From contig NW_024881313.1 in assembly GCF_018691265.1 (NCBI RefSeq), positions 35,891,518 through 35,955,517 of the forward strand: 64,000 nt of DNA. The letters are read 5' to 3'. The notes beneath the pieces were generated by a model. The model was not told where the DNA came from. It was given only the letters and a program-made list of their open reading frames with translations, and did not search any database. Positions 1 through 11,915 of this stretch are shown piece after piece; the first letter of the stretch is position 1; each line of letters starts with the position of its first letter. The position numbers were made by a program, and so were the translations under genes. This DNA is from Tyto alba (Eukaryota; Chordata; Aves; Strigiformes; Tytonidae).

Positions 1-743
1 GGTCATTCTGCAAACCAACCGCTTTGGCAACAAAGCCAAAGAAGCCTGGATGAAGGTAGAGCTGAGCCACAGGGCTTTCTGAATGAGAGCCAGCCCAAGC
101 ACGCTGGGCATCGCAGCACTGGCCTGGCTTTGCTCAACAAACAGAATGGAACAAGTACAGGTTGGACCTGAATGATCAGACCAATATACAAATGATTACC
201 TAGAAGGGTTTTACACCCTTTAGACACCCTGTTTAAGCCTAATTGTTTCAGAAAGCCTCAGTATAACACCTAGCACAATATCATCTATGAAACAGTATAT
301 GAAAACCATTTGAGATAGTGAAGAATAGGACTTGTAGATTAGCATATCTGAACTGTTATGGACATTTTAGGGAAATTCAGCATGAGTTAGTCTGGCCAGT
401 AGGTAAAGAACCTGAGCCTGTCAAAGGTGTGAAGTGTTTGGGGCTTTTCCTGGGGAAAAGGCTGAGAGAAACAGCTTGAGTGTCATGAAGCCAGGAAACA
501 AATTTTTCCTTATTGGGATTAAGATAAAATGGTGTGATTGTAGCCATCTGTTTCAGCTAGATGAGGATATTTTAAATTACTTCTTAAGAAAATAAAAGAG
601 GGATCTGATGTCCCAATTGCATTCCTGTCCCCAAGCTGGCATTCATACAATGTCCTCCACCTGCAGGTGCTCCAGCCTTGCATGACATTGAGTCACAATA
701 CTTATGCCGAATTACTAGTAGTCAGTTTCCCTATTATCCTTTT
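1..743. other. unique non-coding sequence, nothing recognised
   Basis: AT-leaning sequence with few CpGs. The only open frame of note is a 74-codon minus-strand frame running into the left edge, with no domain, splice context or codon signature. I see no repeat family. Confidence 0.6.
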
Positions 744-823
744 AAAAACAACAACAACAACAACAAGAACAATGACAGACAAAAAAAAAAAAAAAAACAA
801 CAACAAACAAACAAAGCAAGCAA
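744..823. repeat. (CAA)n / poly(A) simple repeat
   Basis: A run of CAA triplets is followed by about 17 consecutive A residues and further CAA/CAAA units. This is low-complexity sequence, possibly an old retroposon tail, though no element body is recognisable upstream. It creates a spurious Asn/Lys/Gln-rich open frame at 678-929. Confidence 0.9.
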
Positions 824-3016
824 CACCTTCCTTTTGATTGTAAGTATGTACGTTTTCTCATTTTACATTTGGGTTTATTTCTATTTCTTGTTCACATCTG
901 CATATGGTTCCTATCAGTTCTACTCATAATTTTCCCATGACATACCTGCCTTCTTTTATCCTTTGTTCGTCCATTGTAGTGACTGATTGTATTGTTAAGC
1001 AAAATTTGCTTTAATCTGTCATTGTGAACAACTAATCATTTCGGGGCAGGCTCCCTGAATTCTTGTGGATGTTGATCTAATGTCTGGGAAGCAACAGATC
1101 ACAGAAATAGGTAAATAGAGGACACTCTGAGCATCCTGAGGATGCTGAGACCATATAGACTCAAGACACATTTCAGCTGTGGCTGAGTTTGGGTCAGCAC
1201 CATAAAAAAATTCATGGTTTATGGGCTCACCACATGGAGCTTGCTTTCTGCCCTAAAAAAAGAGGCAGACAATGCCTGTATGGCTTTCCCTCTGCTACCT
1301 GCAGCCTGATCTGCCTGCCCTCCTTCAGAGCATAACATCTTCTTGACTTCCTGTGACTGAGGGCTGGGCTATCACCATGGAGGGCTCAGGCTTGAATCCC
1401 ACATCTGATCACAGCGGCCACACAAGCACTCTCCTTCTGCCAGTGACAACAGGAATACCAACTGAAGCTTTTCCTCCCCCGATTTCCAGTAATCTTCTGA
1501 ACGAGCCGTCAGCACCACCCGTGCAGGGCTCCCTGGGTTTCCACAAAAAGGCACTGAGATGTGATTCCACTCCCTGTAAATGTGAGTTCAAAAGCAAACC
1601 AGCCTTGCTGACTCACAGGCCCCAGTATGGCTCTTCACCAACTTGCTCCAGATGAGTCACCCTGCGGGTGAGTAATATGTTGCATCTGCAGTGCATATTT
1701 ATGGCAGTTTTGCATTGACCATGTCAGCAGGGAAATTGTTTGTGTAGAGTAACCATGGAGAGAAAGGAAACGTTGAAGAAGACCAAGAGGTTAGGGATGA
1801 GGAAAAACCAAGAAGGGAAAACATATTCCACCTCCGCAACCCCAGAGCACACTACATATGTGGAATCAGTCTTTAAAAAGGAAATACTTATCTGTGGCTT
1901 TTATTTTTTTCCATTCTTTTCCATGATGTCTTCCAGTTGGGAGAAACTGAAATGCTGTAAGAACAAGTAGCCTTCTGGTGGTGTCATCAGTGTCTGGAGC
2001 CCCTGCAAATCTCACAAGGAAGCATGTTGGCACAGTGGACTCAGGTCTGATGAGCTTTTCTCATGAGACTAACTCTAAGTAGATGCATTGAAGGTGCCAG
2101 GCAAATTCCCCTCACCAGTCCTTTCACCTCACACTACACACTTCTGTGATCACATCTCACTGGTTTGGCTCAAAAACCACAACTAAGTGAATTTTGAGAG
2201 TAGACCCCAAAACCTCACTGCCTTGCTCTCTATTAAGTTTTGGGAGGACAAGAGTTGAGAGGGCAGTAAAAGAGATGGCTGTGCCCCTGCTTGCAGAGAG
2301 CTCACATGTGTCTTCTTCTCCCCTCCATCAGTGTGATTTGTACCATACAGACCTTTTCAAAGGAAAAGGTGGTCTGGATGGTCAAAAAAATCCCTTCATC
2401 TTATTCTTTAATGAAAGGTGAGCTGTATTTTTCCAGGAATAGTTCACACTACAGGACTTTTAACAGGTGGTAAAGGATTATGATGTTGTTATTATTATGT
2501 GTTTTCATAAATGGTTAATCAGTCAATAGATATAGCCACCTATAAACGTTCTCACTGGTATGGTTTTAACCATCAGTTAAAAAAAGCACTTGTATCTACA
2601 ATATCACTTTACTCTGTATCAAACAAATAAATTATTCATAAACACAGTCAGTTTTTCTCTTTTATTGTTGGTCTCCAGACCAGAAGCATCTTTAAGTAAC
2701 GGGTTTTACAGGGCTGCATGCCTGGCTCAATTCTGAACATTATTAATTTACCCACCTGCCTCAGACACAACATCTCCCCCTGCACACAAGGGGATGGAGA
2801 TGCACTGCTGTGCTGATTGCAACACAAACCAGAGAGTCCCTGGATGCCAAATGTAGCAGAAAATATTCCTGCTTCTGCACAAGTTGTGCCATGAATGTTC
2901 ACAAGAAATAGAAATAAAGTCTCCTCTTTCACTACAATACAGAGCTCAACTTCTCATTTCATTTGCAGCAAAACTCAGCTGAAAATGCTCTTTTGGCAAA
3001 GATAGTTTTGGGTTTG
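824..3016. other. unique non-coding sequence, nothing recognised
   Basis: Mixed-composition sequence. The longest open frames (100 codons at 1353-1655 plus, 94 codons at 2648-2932 minus) show no domain, and the first is overlapped by open frames on the other strand. An AATAAA hexamer near 2625 has no transcript evidence. Confidence 0.55.
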
Positions 3017-3031
3017 TTTTTTTTTTTTTTT
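3017..3031. repeat. poly(T) tract, 15 bp
   Basis: Homopolymer run of 15 T. No flanking retroposon was recognised. Confidence 0.95.
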
Positions 3032-3367
3032 AATCACTTAAAGTCAAGAAAGCAGCAAAAGCAAGTGAATATGTTTATAGGCTGATTTACACTGCAGAAT
3101 AAGCTGTACTTTGTACCACTGAGAACCAATGTGCATACAATAAGTAAATACACAATGAGAACAAGCAAGCTTAATTTTATTTCCAAACAAACTAGACAAG
3201 GAAAGATTATCTCCTCATTGGAGCAGGCTTTGAGAAGTTTACCATTGACTAAAACTGTACTACCTTCCCTTTGCAGAGTGTTTACCTTAGATTACACATA
3301 AAAATTAGGTATGCTGAGGTAAAAATAGCTACACATGCTTTCAGCCTGAAGATAAGGCTACTTTCCA

Positions 3368-3411
3368 GGTTTGGTTTTGGTTTTGGTTTTTTTTTTTTTT
3401 TTTTTTTTTTT
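3368..3411. repeat. (GGTTTT)n followed by T25
   Basis: Three GGTTTT-like units run into an uninterrupted 25-bp T tract. In the minus-strand sense this resembles a long A tail with an A-rich extension, but no element body is recognisable next to it. Confidence 0.95.
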
Positions 3412-4919
3412 AGTATACTGGCACTTTTCAAACTTCCTCACACTGGGTCCAGTTTCCAGCCAATCTATACAGCAGCAGCTCAGACCCTCCTGGCAAGGAA
3501 CAAGATGTGCTGTTGACTATCAGCTGCAGAGGTAAAAGATGCATCTATGACACAGGGACTGAGTGCTGAAAGCAGTTACAGACTTTTAGCAGCTCCCTGG
3601 CTAGTGTGACCTCTTGTAACCAGTAACCAAGGTCCTTCTCATCTCCCATGCTGGAGGTTCCGTATTGCTGCTGGCTTACACTGTTTCTTCTAACCCACAA
3701 CCACCTATTTGATGTGTTTCACAGCCTCCCTAGGATGTCAAAACCCATCGGTTAATAAAAACTGTCCTAAACTGCTCTCTGCAGCCTAGACCCTGGCATG
3801 GGAAGTATTTTTTAAAATTTACTTTCACAGAAGTACCTTGACGTGACTGGCTATCAGGTGACTCAAGATACAGAGAACCCGGTGGAGGTTCCTTCTCAGA
3901 GCCAGAAAGCCAGGAGCAAACTCTGTCTGATGAGCATTAAGAAATGAGGGAATTAACTTGATTTTTTGGCAGAGCTGCATTTACAGCTTGTCTACATGAG
4001 GATGTTATTTCAAACAAATGGAGGATGTGAATTAAAGGCATCGTGGTTGTGCCAGAAAAGCTCTGCGTATGCACTCATTTTTCTTTTCAAAATCCCTGCT
4101 TCTTTCTAGGAGGGACTGGGACAGAATGGCCATGCCAGGCGGGTCTCTGGTGACAACAAAGCCTTGGGGACCTGCATACGGAGCAGAGGCAATGACTTAC
4201 TCTGAACCCTAGGAACATTGCTGGCAGCAGCAAAGCATGACAAGGTTGAGGGCCAAAGGTTGAATAAGAGAACCAAAGCTCACGTTAATGATGAGCTGTG
4301 TTTGCCAAGGGTGACTCCTGGGTCGGAGAGAAGCTGGGATGTTTTGCCAGCCTGACATTAGAACACTGAGATGAACCAATTAAAACACACAGTGTTACTT
4401 TTACATTTGACAAATATAAGTAATTTTTTCGTTTCTTGTTCTCAATATAAGTCTGAAACTCTCTGGAGCAGAGAGACACATCTAAAACGCTTCACAGAGG
4501 CACAACTTTGGGGTCTTTCACATGAAACATCCCAGGGCCTCCTTGCATACCCTGTCCACAGTGAGTCAGCTGCCCCACTCTTACATGTGCCCATCAGATG
4601 TAGCTGTGCAGTGCTCTTCCAGAATCAAATCATGGAATTTTTGGACAAAAGGTGAATATTGCCATGAAAGCAAATTAATCCCAGGTCTCCTTAAAGGTTT
4701 GTGAGGTCCCGGTGCAATTCTTCTCACCCAAAACTGTTGTCCAAAATAGATCAGAGGAACTCTTCCTGCAAGGAGAGATTGTTTTATGCCATCCTGCTGC
4801 TCACTCTGAAAGGGCATGGATCCTCTGCACCATCAGATGACTAAGGTCAGAGAAAATGAATCTCAACTAGAAAGATGTTGAGGGGTCAGCAGACACCTGA
4901 AAAACAACTATTAAGGCAG
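3412..4919. other. unique non-coding sequence, nothing recognised
   Basis: No repeat family or gene is seen. Open frames of up to 94 codons (4371-4655 plus) are overlapped by frames on the opposite strand and lack domains. Confidence 0.55.
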
Positions 4920-5145
4920 ATCTTTAGGCCTTGTATCTGCGATAGAGATGTCTGTGTCGCGTGGTTCAAGTCCAGCTCCAGATATTAACTTCTGAAAATC
5001 TAGTGTATTTGGATTCAGGTTGGGATGAAAAATGGATTTAGGTCAGGACCTGAATTCCTTAATGTGAGTAGTGTATCTCACCCTGGACTTCATTTCCCAT
5101 TTCTGTAAAGGTGCATCTTTCTTACACCTGGAGAGTGAGAAACAC
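4920..5145 (+). repeat. MIR-type SINE remnant
   Basis: Two landmarks of a MIR (tRNA-derived ancient SINE) occur in the right order and orientation. The first is a tRNA-like internal promoter B box, GGTTCAAGTCC, near 4963-4973. About 120 bp downstream is a tail reading CATTTCCCATTTCTGTAAA (about 5091-5109), which parallels the MIR tail motif 'cctcagtttcctcatctgtaaaatgg'. The intervening core is strongly diverged. These landmarks are visible directly; the family assignment rests on remembered MIR consensus. MIRs are old and sparse in bird genomes, and this copy looks inactive. An alternative is another tRNA-headed amniote SINE. Confidence 0.6.
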
Positions 5146-5818
5146 ACACAAAATAAAGTGAAAATTTTTCTCAAAGACTAATGCTTTTGAGATTTGTCAG
5201 GAAAATAAAGGCAGGTTTTACTTTGTCAACTGTACACAAACATGGGCTTTTTATAAACAAGGAATTGATTCAATTGTTTCCAGAGGTATGAGAGCGAGCA
5301 AGAGAGCTGAGATTTAGCTATTAAAGACAATCTCAGGAGAGGGAGGGAATTAGTCTCCAGTTGAGCCAGATATTTCCCTCTCAAGAAATAAATGAATCAA
5401 AGTCATGCTCAGTCAGCCAAATCATCCAAGCAGATGTCAGCATCCCTTGTTTCTGGAGTCTATGTGATTTTGGAAGAGGGTTGCACTATTCTCTCTAAAT
5501 GGAACATCCTGAAGGGGGTCAGAACTGCAAAGTGTCCCAGCTTAGGGATTTTTAAATAAGGCAAAGCTGGTGCATCTTAGAGCAGCTCCATGCCCCAGGT
5601 TTATGGGCATGATTTGTAGCTTTCTGTCAAGCCCTAATTGGATCCAATTCAAACCCTGTATGGGTCACTCTCAAAGCTACTGCAGAACCAAGCTCCCTGC
5701 CCAGGCCAGAAGCAGCTCTGCATTGCCCCCCACATTGCTGTAGGTGGGTCTCATCTCTTGGTCCCCTGCTTTGCTGCACGTACTCTGACCTAGTTCATGC
5801 AAAAAAGGTCAAGATGTA
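5146..5818. other. unique non-coding sequence, nothing recognised
   Basis: AT-leaning spacer between the MIR remnant and the CR1. No open frame exceeds 60 codons and no repeat was recognised. Confidence 0.6.
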
Positions 5819-6131
5819 CTTCATAGAATCAGAGAATTATTTGGGTTGGAAAAGACATTTAAAAGTAATCTAGTTCCAACCCTGCTGTCATGGACAGGGA
5901 CATCTTCAACCAGATCAAGTTGCTCGGTGCCTCATCCAACCTGACTTCGAATATTTCCAGGGATGGGGCATCTACTACCTCTCTGGGCAACCTTTTCCAG
6001 TGTTTCAACATGCCTGTCATAAAAAAAATTTGTTCTCTATCTAGTCTCAATCTATCATCTTTTAGTTTAAAACCATTATCCCTTGTTCTATTAGTACAGG
6101 CCCTACTAAAAAGTCTGTCACCATCAAAATG
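5819..6131 (-). mobile_element. CR1 LINE, 5'-truncated 3' end
   Basis: The plus strand begins TCATAGAATCAGAGAATTAT and continues through recognisable blocks: GGGTTGGAAAAGACATTTA, TAGTTCCAACCCTGCTGTCA, CAGGGATGGGGCATCTACTA, CTCTCTGGGCAACCTTTTCC, then an 'agtttaaaaccattatccct' block. This is the reverse complement of the bird CR1 3' end, whose sense strand finishes in ATTCTATGA-type octamers, so the element lies on the minus strand. About 310 bp survive: the end of ORF2 and the 3' UTR, with no complete ORF. As usual for CR1, there is no poly(A) tail. It is moderately diverged, so it is not a very recent insertion. The opposite-strand open frames at 5859-6050 and 5890-6132 are by-products of this repeat. 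Confidence 0.95.
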
Positions 6132-7593
6132 AATTCACTTAATGAGCTCTGGAAAGGATGCTGCCCCACACAGCTATCTAGTCCTTTCGCCATTACCTAA
6201 CAGCCACAGGGGTAAGGGCACAGATGACATCTGCTACAAGATATCGACTCCCAGCTTCTCACGGGATCTCCAGCTGGTCGCATGCAGAGCAGCCAAGAGT
6301 TGGTTTATTACAACCAGGCCAAGGGAAATGTGTAAGTGGCTTGAAACACCTCCTTCTCCTTTCCAAACCTGCCACATAGAGAGTGGTTACTGTGGTGAGC
6401 CAAGGACTTGGCAGGCCCAGCAGTTCTCTGTGTCATCTTGGTAGGACCAGACGACACTGGCCAGCTGATCGAAGGGCACATGAGCTATCTTTAGCATCCC
6501 AGAGAAGGCAGGGTGGTCCCAGACACAGTGAGGGACAGAGGTTTTCTGCAGCTCAATGCTAAGCTCAGTGTTGGGGTCCCTTGCCCAGAACGCCCACCTT
6601 GCAGCAACTCCCTAGTCTCTAGCACAACAGGGCCCAGCAGTGGCATTTGGCGGGGGACATTTCCACCTATAAAAGGCACCTCTAACCACCATTCACACAT
6701 AAGGAAGACTCTGGAGTGAAAATATCCCGCCCCCCTAGCATGACTACATCCCCTGGCTTCCTTCCCCTCATCCCTGACTCATAGCCAGAATTCAGCAGTG
6801 GGCAGGGGGCCAAGGAGGAGTTGTGTTTAACTCACAGCCCCCTGCAAACTTCTTTGAGGAGGGATTTCTACTTAAGGATGCTGTGGAGTAGCTCCAGAGG
6901 CCAACCCTGTGGCAAAAGGTGACTAGGACCCGGGGGAAGCCTGGCTGCTCACCCTTCCCTGCTGTTTTGAATCCAGCTCTGTACCACAGCAGCTCAGGTT
7001 TCTCCTTCACATGCCCTGCAATGAGCCGACTTCCTCAGGTGGAGAAACACGGGGCCGAGGTCAAGCGGCCACTCTGGGTCCCTCCCTGATCCCTGATCCT
7101 ATTAGCAGTGAGGCGGTGGCATCCAGCCCTGCCAGCCACGGAGGTGCCACGGGGACCTGCCACAGCCACCCTTGGCTCCACGTGATCCCAGGACGGATGG
7201 CTCAGCCAGCCAAGTCCCCTTTGCCCTCTCCGAGGGACACGGCAGGGGAACGTGTCAGCATCCATCATCGACAACAAGCCTGGCTTGCTCGAGCAACGGC
7301 ATGGCAGGGAAGAACCTCCTCTCCTGGCAGTGCCAGGGCTGGGGGGCAGCCGGTCGTTCAGGTTTGCTCGTGGTCTGGCAGAGCTCAGCCCCCTGCTCTC
7401 CATTGCCAGTGGTGTGATTCACTGATTTGATATGAGAAATTCCCCTCTGTCTTCTTGTAAGTGATCAGTCCTCCAGCGTGAGTGCTGGAGGATGTAGCCA
7501 TGCTAGCACATATTCCCTTACTCAGAAGGGTCCCTATGGCCTTTACACAAAGCTGAGCTGGGCAGTGCAAATTGTCAAAACTGGCTGGGATGG
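6132..7593. other. unique sequence with a GC-richer segment at about 7.01-7.43 kb
   Basis: Between about 7011 and 7430 the sequence is richer in GC and CpG than its surroundings. It is open on both strands (139 codons plus, 122 codons minus). The mutual overlap and the lack of any domain argue that composition, not coding, keeps it open. It could be a weak CpG cluster or a GC-rich unique segment. Confidence 0.45.
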
Positions 7594-7676
7594 ATTTTTG
7601 GAGAATACTTCATTTTTGGAGAATACTTCATTTTTGGGAGAATACTTCATTTTTTTGGTGAATATTTCATTTTTTG
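7594..7676. repeat. minisatellite, about 4 units of 18-20 bp
   Basis: The unit ATTTTTGGAGAATACTTC occurs exactly at 7594-7611 and 7612-7629. A 19-bp variant follows at 7630-7648 and a 20-bp variant at 7649-7668, then a partial unit. Units become progressively more diverged to the right, which suggests that the left pair is the newest duplication. The 18-bp pair keeps frame, so open frames pass through with a repeated FLENTS peptide. There is no other evidence of coding. Confidence 0.9.
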
Positions 7677-9780
7677 CATGTCTAGCATTTCTGCACAGAT
7701 ACACTTCCAACAAAAAAGGCTCTTCTTTTGTATCAGCCTGAGCCCCTGAAGGAAAAGTTTTCCTAGAAGGAAAATTCTCACTATGGGCAGACTGCATAGA
7801 GCGTTTTATCCTAGGACTTCTGCTCTGGGAACATTTCCGTGTGCCCTGGGCTCAGAGTTTGCCTGCTGTAGGCTAGATCCCAGTGACACCATCCAGATAC
7901 ATATCAGTGCCTGGGTCAATGTGTGGAAGGTCTACACCTGTTCAAATTAAAATGTAAAGAAAGGAAGAGAGAGGGAGACCAAGAAAAAAGTAGTTTTATA
8001 AAAGGTTGTCTGAAAGCTCGATTCACACCAAAAAGAATGGAAATATGATCAAACCTGAGGGAGAGAGTTTTGGCCACGGAGGATCCTGACCTTCCTGGGC
8101 AACCAGAGACCTATTACAGACTTGAAACCTGGCATGAGCCACGCACTTGGAGAGACGAATGCAGAAGCTTATAAGCCACACTGTATAAATAGGAAGCTCT
8201 CATAGCATCTCACCATAGCTCCTGATGAGATGTGAACAGACTCACAGGTTGTGCGAGACAGCATATGGCCTTGCCACTTGCAATATCAGGGCTGCAAAGA
8301 GCCAAGAAGGTTGCTTCTAGCCTGGTGGCTCTTCACCACGACAAATGGTGCCATGGAGTCCTTCAGCTGGATGCCATCTGTGCATCGCGCTTGCAGAGCT
8401 GGTCTGAAGCTTTTCAGCAGACATGCTGAGAAACTGTAATTCTGGCATTGACCTCTGGAGACATATTCATGGACAAGGGGGTAGGGTTTATCTCGCTGCG
8501 GGCACCTACACTGCTCTCAAATGAGATAAGCGAAGAGTCACACATGGGGCTTCTACCTCTCCCTCTGCTCAGTGCACTGCACATCCTACTGCTGACTGCT
8601 GACCCAGGGAATCTGGTTGGTCTTTTCCAGGCACAAAGAAATCACAATATTAGAGCAGTTCGAGGGTCAAGCACTCCACTTCCATCTGTGACCACAAGCA
8701 GGTGCTTCAGAGGAAAGTAAGAGGCTCTATCGCAGCTTTTCCCTCCGCCCTCTTCCTCACATCTGCTCGCTGTATTTACTGCTGCCTCTCAAAATGCACA
8801 TGATTATTTTGTTTTCTGTTCATGTGGTTGAACATGGTCATGGCCTCTAGCTGGGTTTGCTGGGTCAGCTACAGCACTAATGTTGGTAATGTTCAATTAG
8901 GGAATAACTTGCCGCCGGCAATCCAGCTCCTGTCTGCAAGAGACAGGGTCATGAAGAATCACCACCCATCCATTTCCTCCCGGTCTCAGGTTCCTTCAGA
9001 TGTTCAGCTGCAGAAAGTACAATTTTCCAAGCTGTAACTAGCCAAGGGCACTTACCACCAGCAGCCCTGACCTAGAGAGGTTTCTGCAGAGCCACCTGGT
9101 CTCCCTGGGAAGCTTGCAAACCTCCTTCTATCGCATCGCATCTGACAGCAACTCATAAATCAGCCTGCAGTTGCTGGCAACCCCTTTGAGGATCCTGGTC
9201 TGCAGTTTGCGTTTGCAATGAAGTATGTGCACAGGTGAGGAGGGCCCTGGGGGAAGGCAGCCAACTATGGATGCAGCTGCTGGATCCAGGACCATCCACG
9301 GATCCCACGCTCACACATGAGACTTAAGGCAGCCTGGCAGTCATGGCATGGTGGTTTCGTGAGGGGTGGATTCGGCCGTGACCTGTGCAAACTGCTGCCC
9401 AGCCAACCCCTTCCTACCTCTCCTGCAGCTGCAGCCACGCCAGAGAACACTGCAGTCACCTCCTCTTCCTCTCCGGACGGCTTCACCTGATCATGTCAAG
9501 TATTTTCTCTGGCCTGCTTCTTCCCCCCAAAACCCACCTCTCTGTTTCAGCAGGGATTCAATCTGCAACATTTGGAGGCGATTATGTTTGAAACTGGGAT
9601 CAGAGCTGCAAAGTAGAGCTGAGTTCACCACTGCTCCTCCTTTCCCAAGCCAATGTTCAGGAATACAGTTTGATCCAAATCTCTGGATTTTTGTATTATG
9701 GAAAAAGCCATAGACTAAACTGTACTGGACCAGATTTTATTTCTTTCCTTGAATAAACTGAAAAGTTTATTTGCAGTGCC
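7677..9780. other. unique sequence, isolated TATA-like motif
   Basis: No gene or repeat family was recognised. A TATAAATAG match lies at 8184-8192, without a CpG cluster or a supported exon downstream. The 115-codon frame at 9366-9713 is overlapped by other frames and lacks domains. Confidence 0.5.
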
Positions 9781-9812
9781 AAAAATAAAATAAAATAAAA
9801 TAAAATAAAATA
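9781..9812. repeat. (AAAAT)n microsatellite
   Basis: About six AAAAT units in tandem, nearly perfect. Confidence 0.95.
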
Positions 9813-9894
9813 CAGTGGTTAAAAATAAAACTCTGAATCTCATCAATAACTGAGCCCAGCAAGTATTTCCATCTAATAGTAATGCATTACATAC

Positions 9895-9970
9895 GGACTC
9901 AGGGCTGTACTCTCCCTTTGAAGATCATGGGAATTTTGCCATTTATTTCTGTATAAAAAGTAAAACGCTG
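9895..9970 (+). repeat. possible reptile/bird repeat fragment
   Basis: The stretch CTTTGAAGATCATGGGAATT followed by TTGCCATT resembles the widespread sauropsid repeat segment reading 'cattgaagtcaatgggagttttgccatt'. The similarity covers only about 35 bp, and the assignment is from memory, so this is a weak call. Confidence 0.3.
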
Positions 9971-11915
9971 AATACTCAGTAAGAGTCTGGTTGGCTGCCT
10001 ACTGAAACACTTTGCAAAGTGAAATCATCCCAGGCTTTCTCTCCAAGAACTGCTGCCTTCACTGAGTCTCACACCAGTAATGTGGGTTTTGAAAATCCCA
10101 ATGTGTTGGGAATGGATGGTCTGAATGTAAGTTGGCAGCTTCACTGTGTCCACCCATCTGCTGCTGGTGATGTGACATAGCACCTGTGTGATGTCAAAAG
10201 GGATGTTTGATGACTTTCTTCCCTATGTCGCTGTTACACGGAGAAGTGGCTTTGGAGCACTGCCTTATCACTGCCTGTGGGGAAACTGGAGACAGGGAGG
10301 AGAAATGGCAACCCAAGAGCCCATGGGAGATACCAGAACTATATCTGGGTCTGCTGATTTTCCAGGTTGAAGTTGTCTTGCTCTGGATCAAACTGACTGC
10401 TCTACCACTTTGGTCATCCAAGTAGCTAGCCCGGGTGAAAATGACCTTGAGGCACTAATGATCAGAGTATGCAACCAGAATTCAATAAATCAGTGAGAAA
10501 TTGAGACTTTCTATGGCCTTTGGCCACCAGATCCTCAATGCCTGCCCAGTTGGTGGATAAAAGCAGTTGTTGAATAGTGAATTAGAGGCTCTCCCCTGGC
10601 TGACATAGGAGTGCTTGCACTAGCAGTCAGTTTGAATTGCTCTTTTGAATGCAGTGCCATTGAAAATGTTTTGAATACCACCTTTAATCTGATCTTCCAT
10701 CATCTCTTAACTGACTGACAACTTCAACACATAAAATTTCTGCTAAAACCTGAACCTATATCACTTCCCCTCCACCCATCTACAGCTATTGATTAATGTG
10801 CTGAGGGAGCAAATAGTAGAAGCTGATCTTTAATGAGTAAAGAGCCTGTTGCAAAACACACCTCTAGTCATGCAGTCTGCCAGCAGCTTTGTTTGAGAAT
10901 TGCACCAATGTCACAGTCCTTACTCTCTGCAAGCACCAAGTCCTTGTGCCAGGGACCAAGAGGTCTGGTTGAAACTTTCTTCTGTGTTCAGAAATTATAT
11001 ATTCTTGTTAGTGACAGTTTGAACACAGATTGTGCCACTCAGTCATATATGTTGATATATAGCAGCAACGTAACAGTAAATAACAGATTTTCATCCCCTC
11101 TTTCCTCTTCTTGGAATTTAAGATGAAGTTGAAAACCTTTCAAATTTTTGTTGTCCTTCTCCAAAAGGAGAAGGGAAACCCATATTTTTAAACAGCTCAT
11201 TTGCAGACAAGTGCTAAACAAAATGAAACAGAGTCCCTGCCAAAGCAGTGGAACAAAGATTTCACATGTGCTGAGCAAAAATCTCCCTGTTCCTTACTCA
11301 GCCCCCTTTTGTTATGGGATCAGTAGGAGACCTAGCCCAATACTAGTCATGAGTCAAGTGACTAACATTGGTGTCTCATAGCATCCTTCAGATCAGCAAA
11401 TACATCTACACTCAAAGGGATTAGCTCCAATACACAGTCTTTCTATAAACACCCTTATCTTATGTAAAAAAGATCTGGGGATTACCCTTGGTAACCCCTC
11501 CCAGCTTTGTATCTCATTTTCTGCTTTCCTATAGGCTTAAAAAGACTATCCCCTTCAAAACTTTTCCTCTGGACGAAGTGCTATTGAAACCACAACAGTG
11601 GCTGCCTGGATAGCTCTCTTTTCCCCATAGGCACTTCATAACCCTCTCACCAGTAAATGAGTGTGATGTTCTTCATATCATGTTAGCTGTCCCAGGAGAC
11701 CTGGAGCTTATATTGCCTGGCTGGAAACAGACTATGAGTGAAAAGGTAGGAGGAAATTCAGTCTGAGCAGAGAAAAATTGAGAGGAGTGAAAAAATGCAG
11801 TGAAAAAAGGAGAACCAGGGAAAGAAACAGGGCAGTCCTAGAAGGCAGCATAATTCAACTGCTTATTTGACAAAAGTGGTAAGAGTCAGAGAAAATGCAG
11901 AAGGGGTTTTTTAGT
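9971..11915. other. unique non-coding sequence, nothing recognised
   Basis: The longest open frame is 97 codons (10833-11126 plus), overlapped by a 79-codon minus-strand frame, with no domains. The purine-rich stretch at about 11730-11900 directly precedes the LTR. Confidence 0.55.

Noticed and set aside
4963..4973. tRNA gene suggested by a perfect B box
   Set aside because: No matching acceptor stem or anticodon arm. MIR tail sequence downstream explains the motif.
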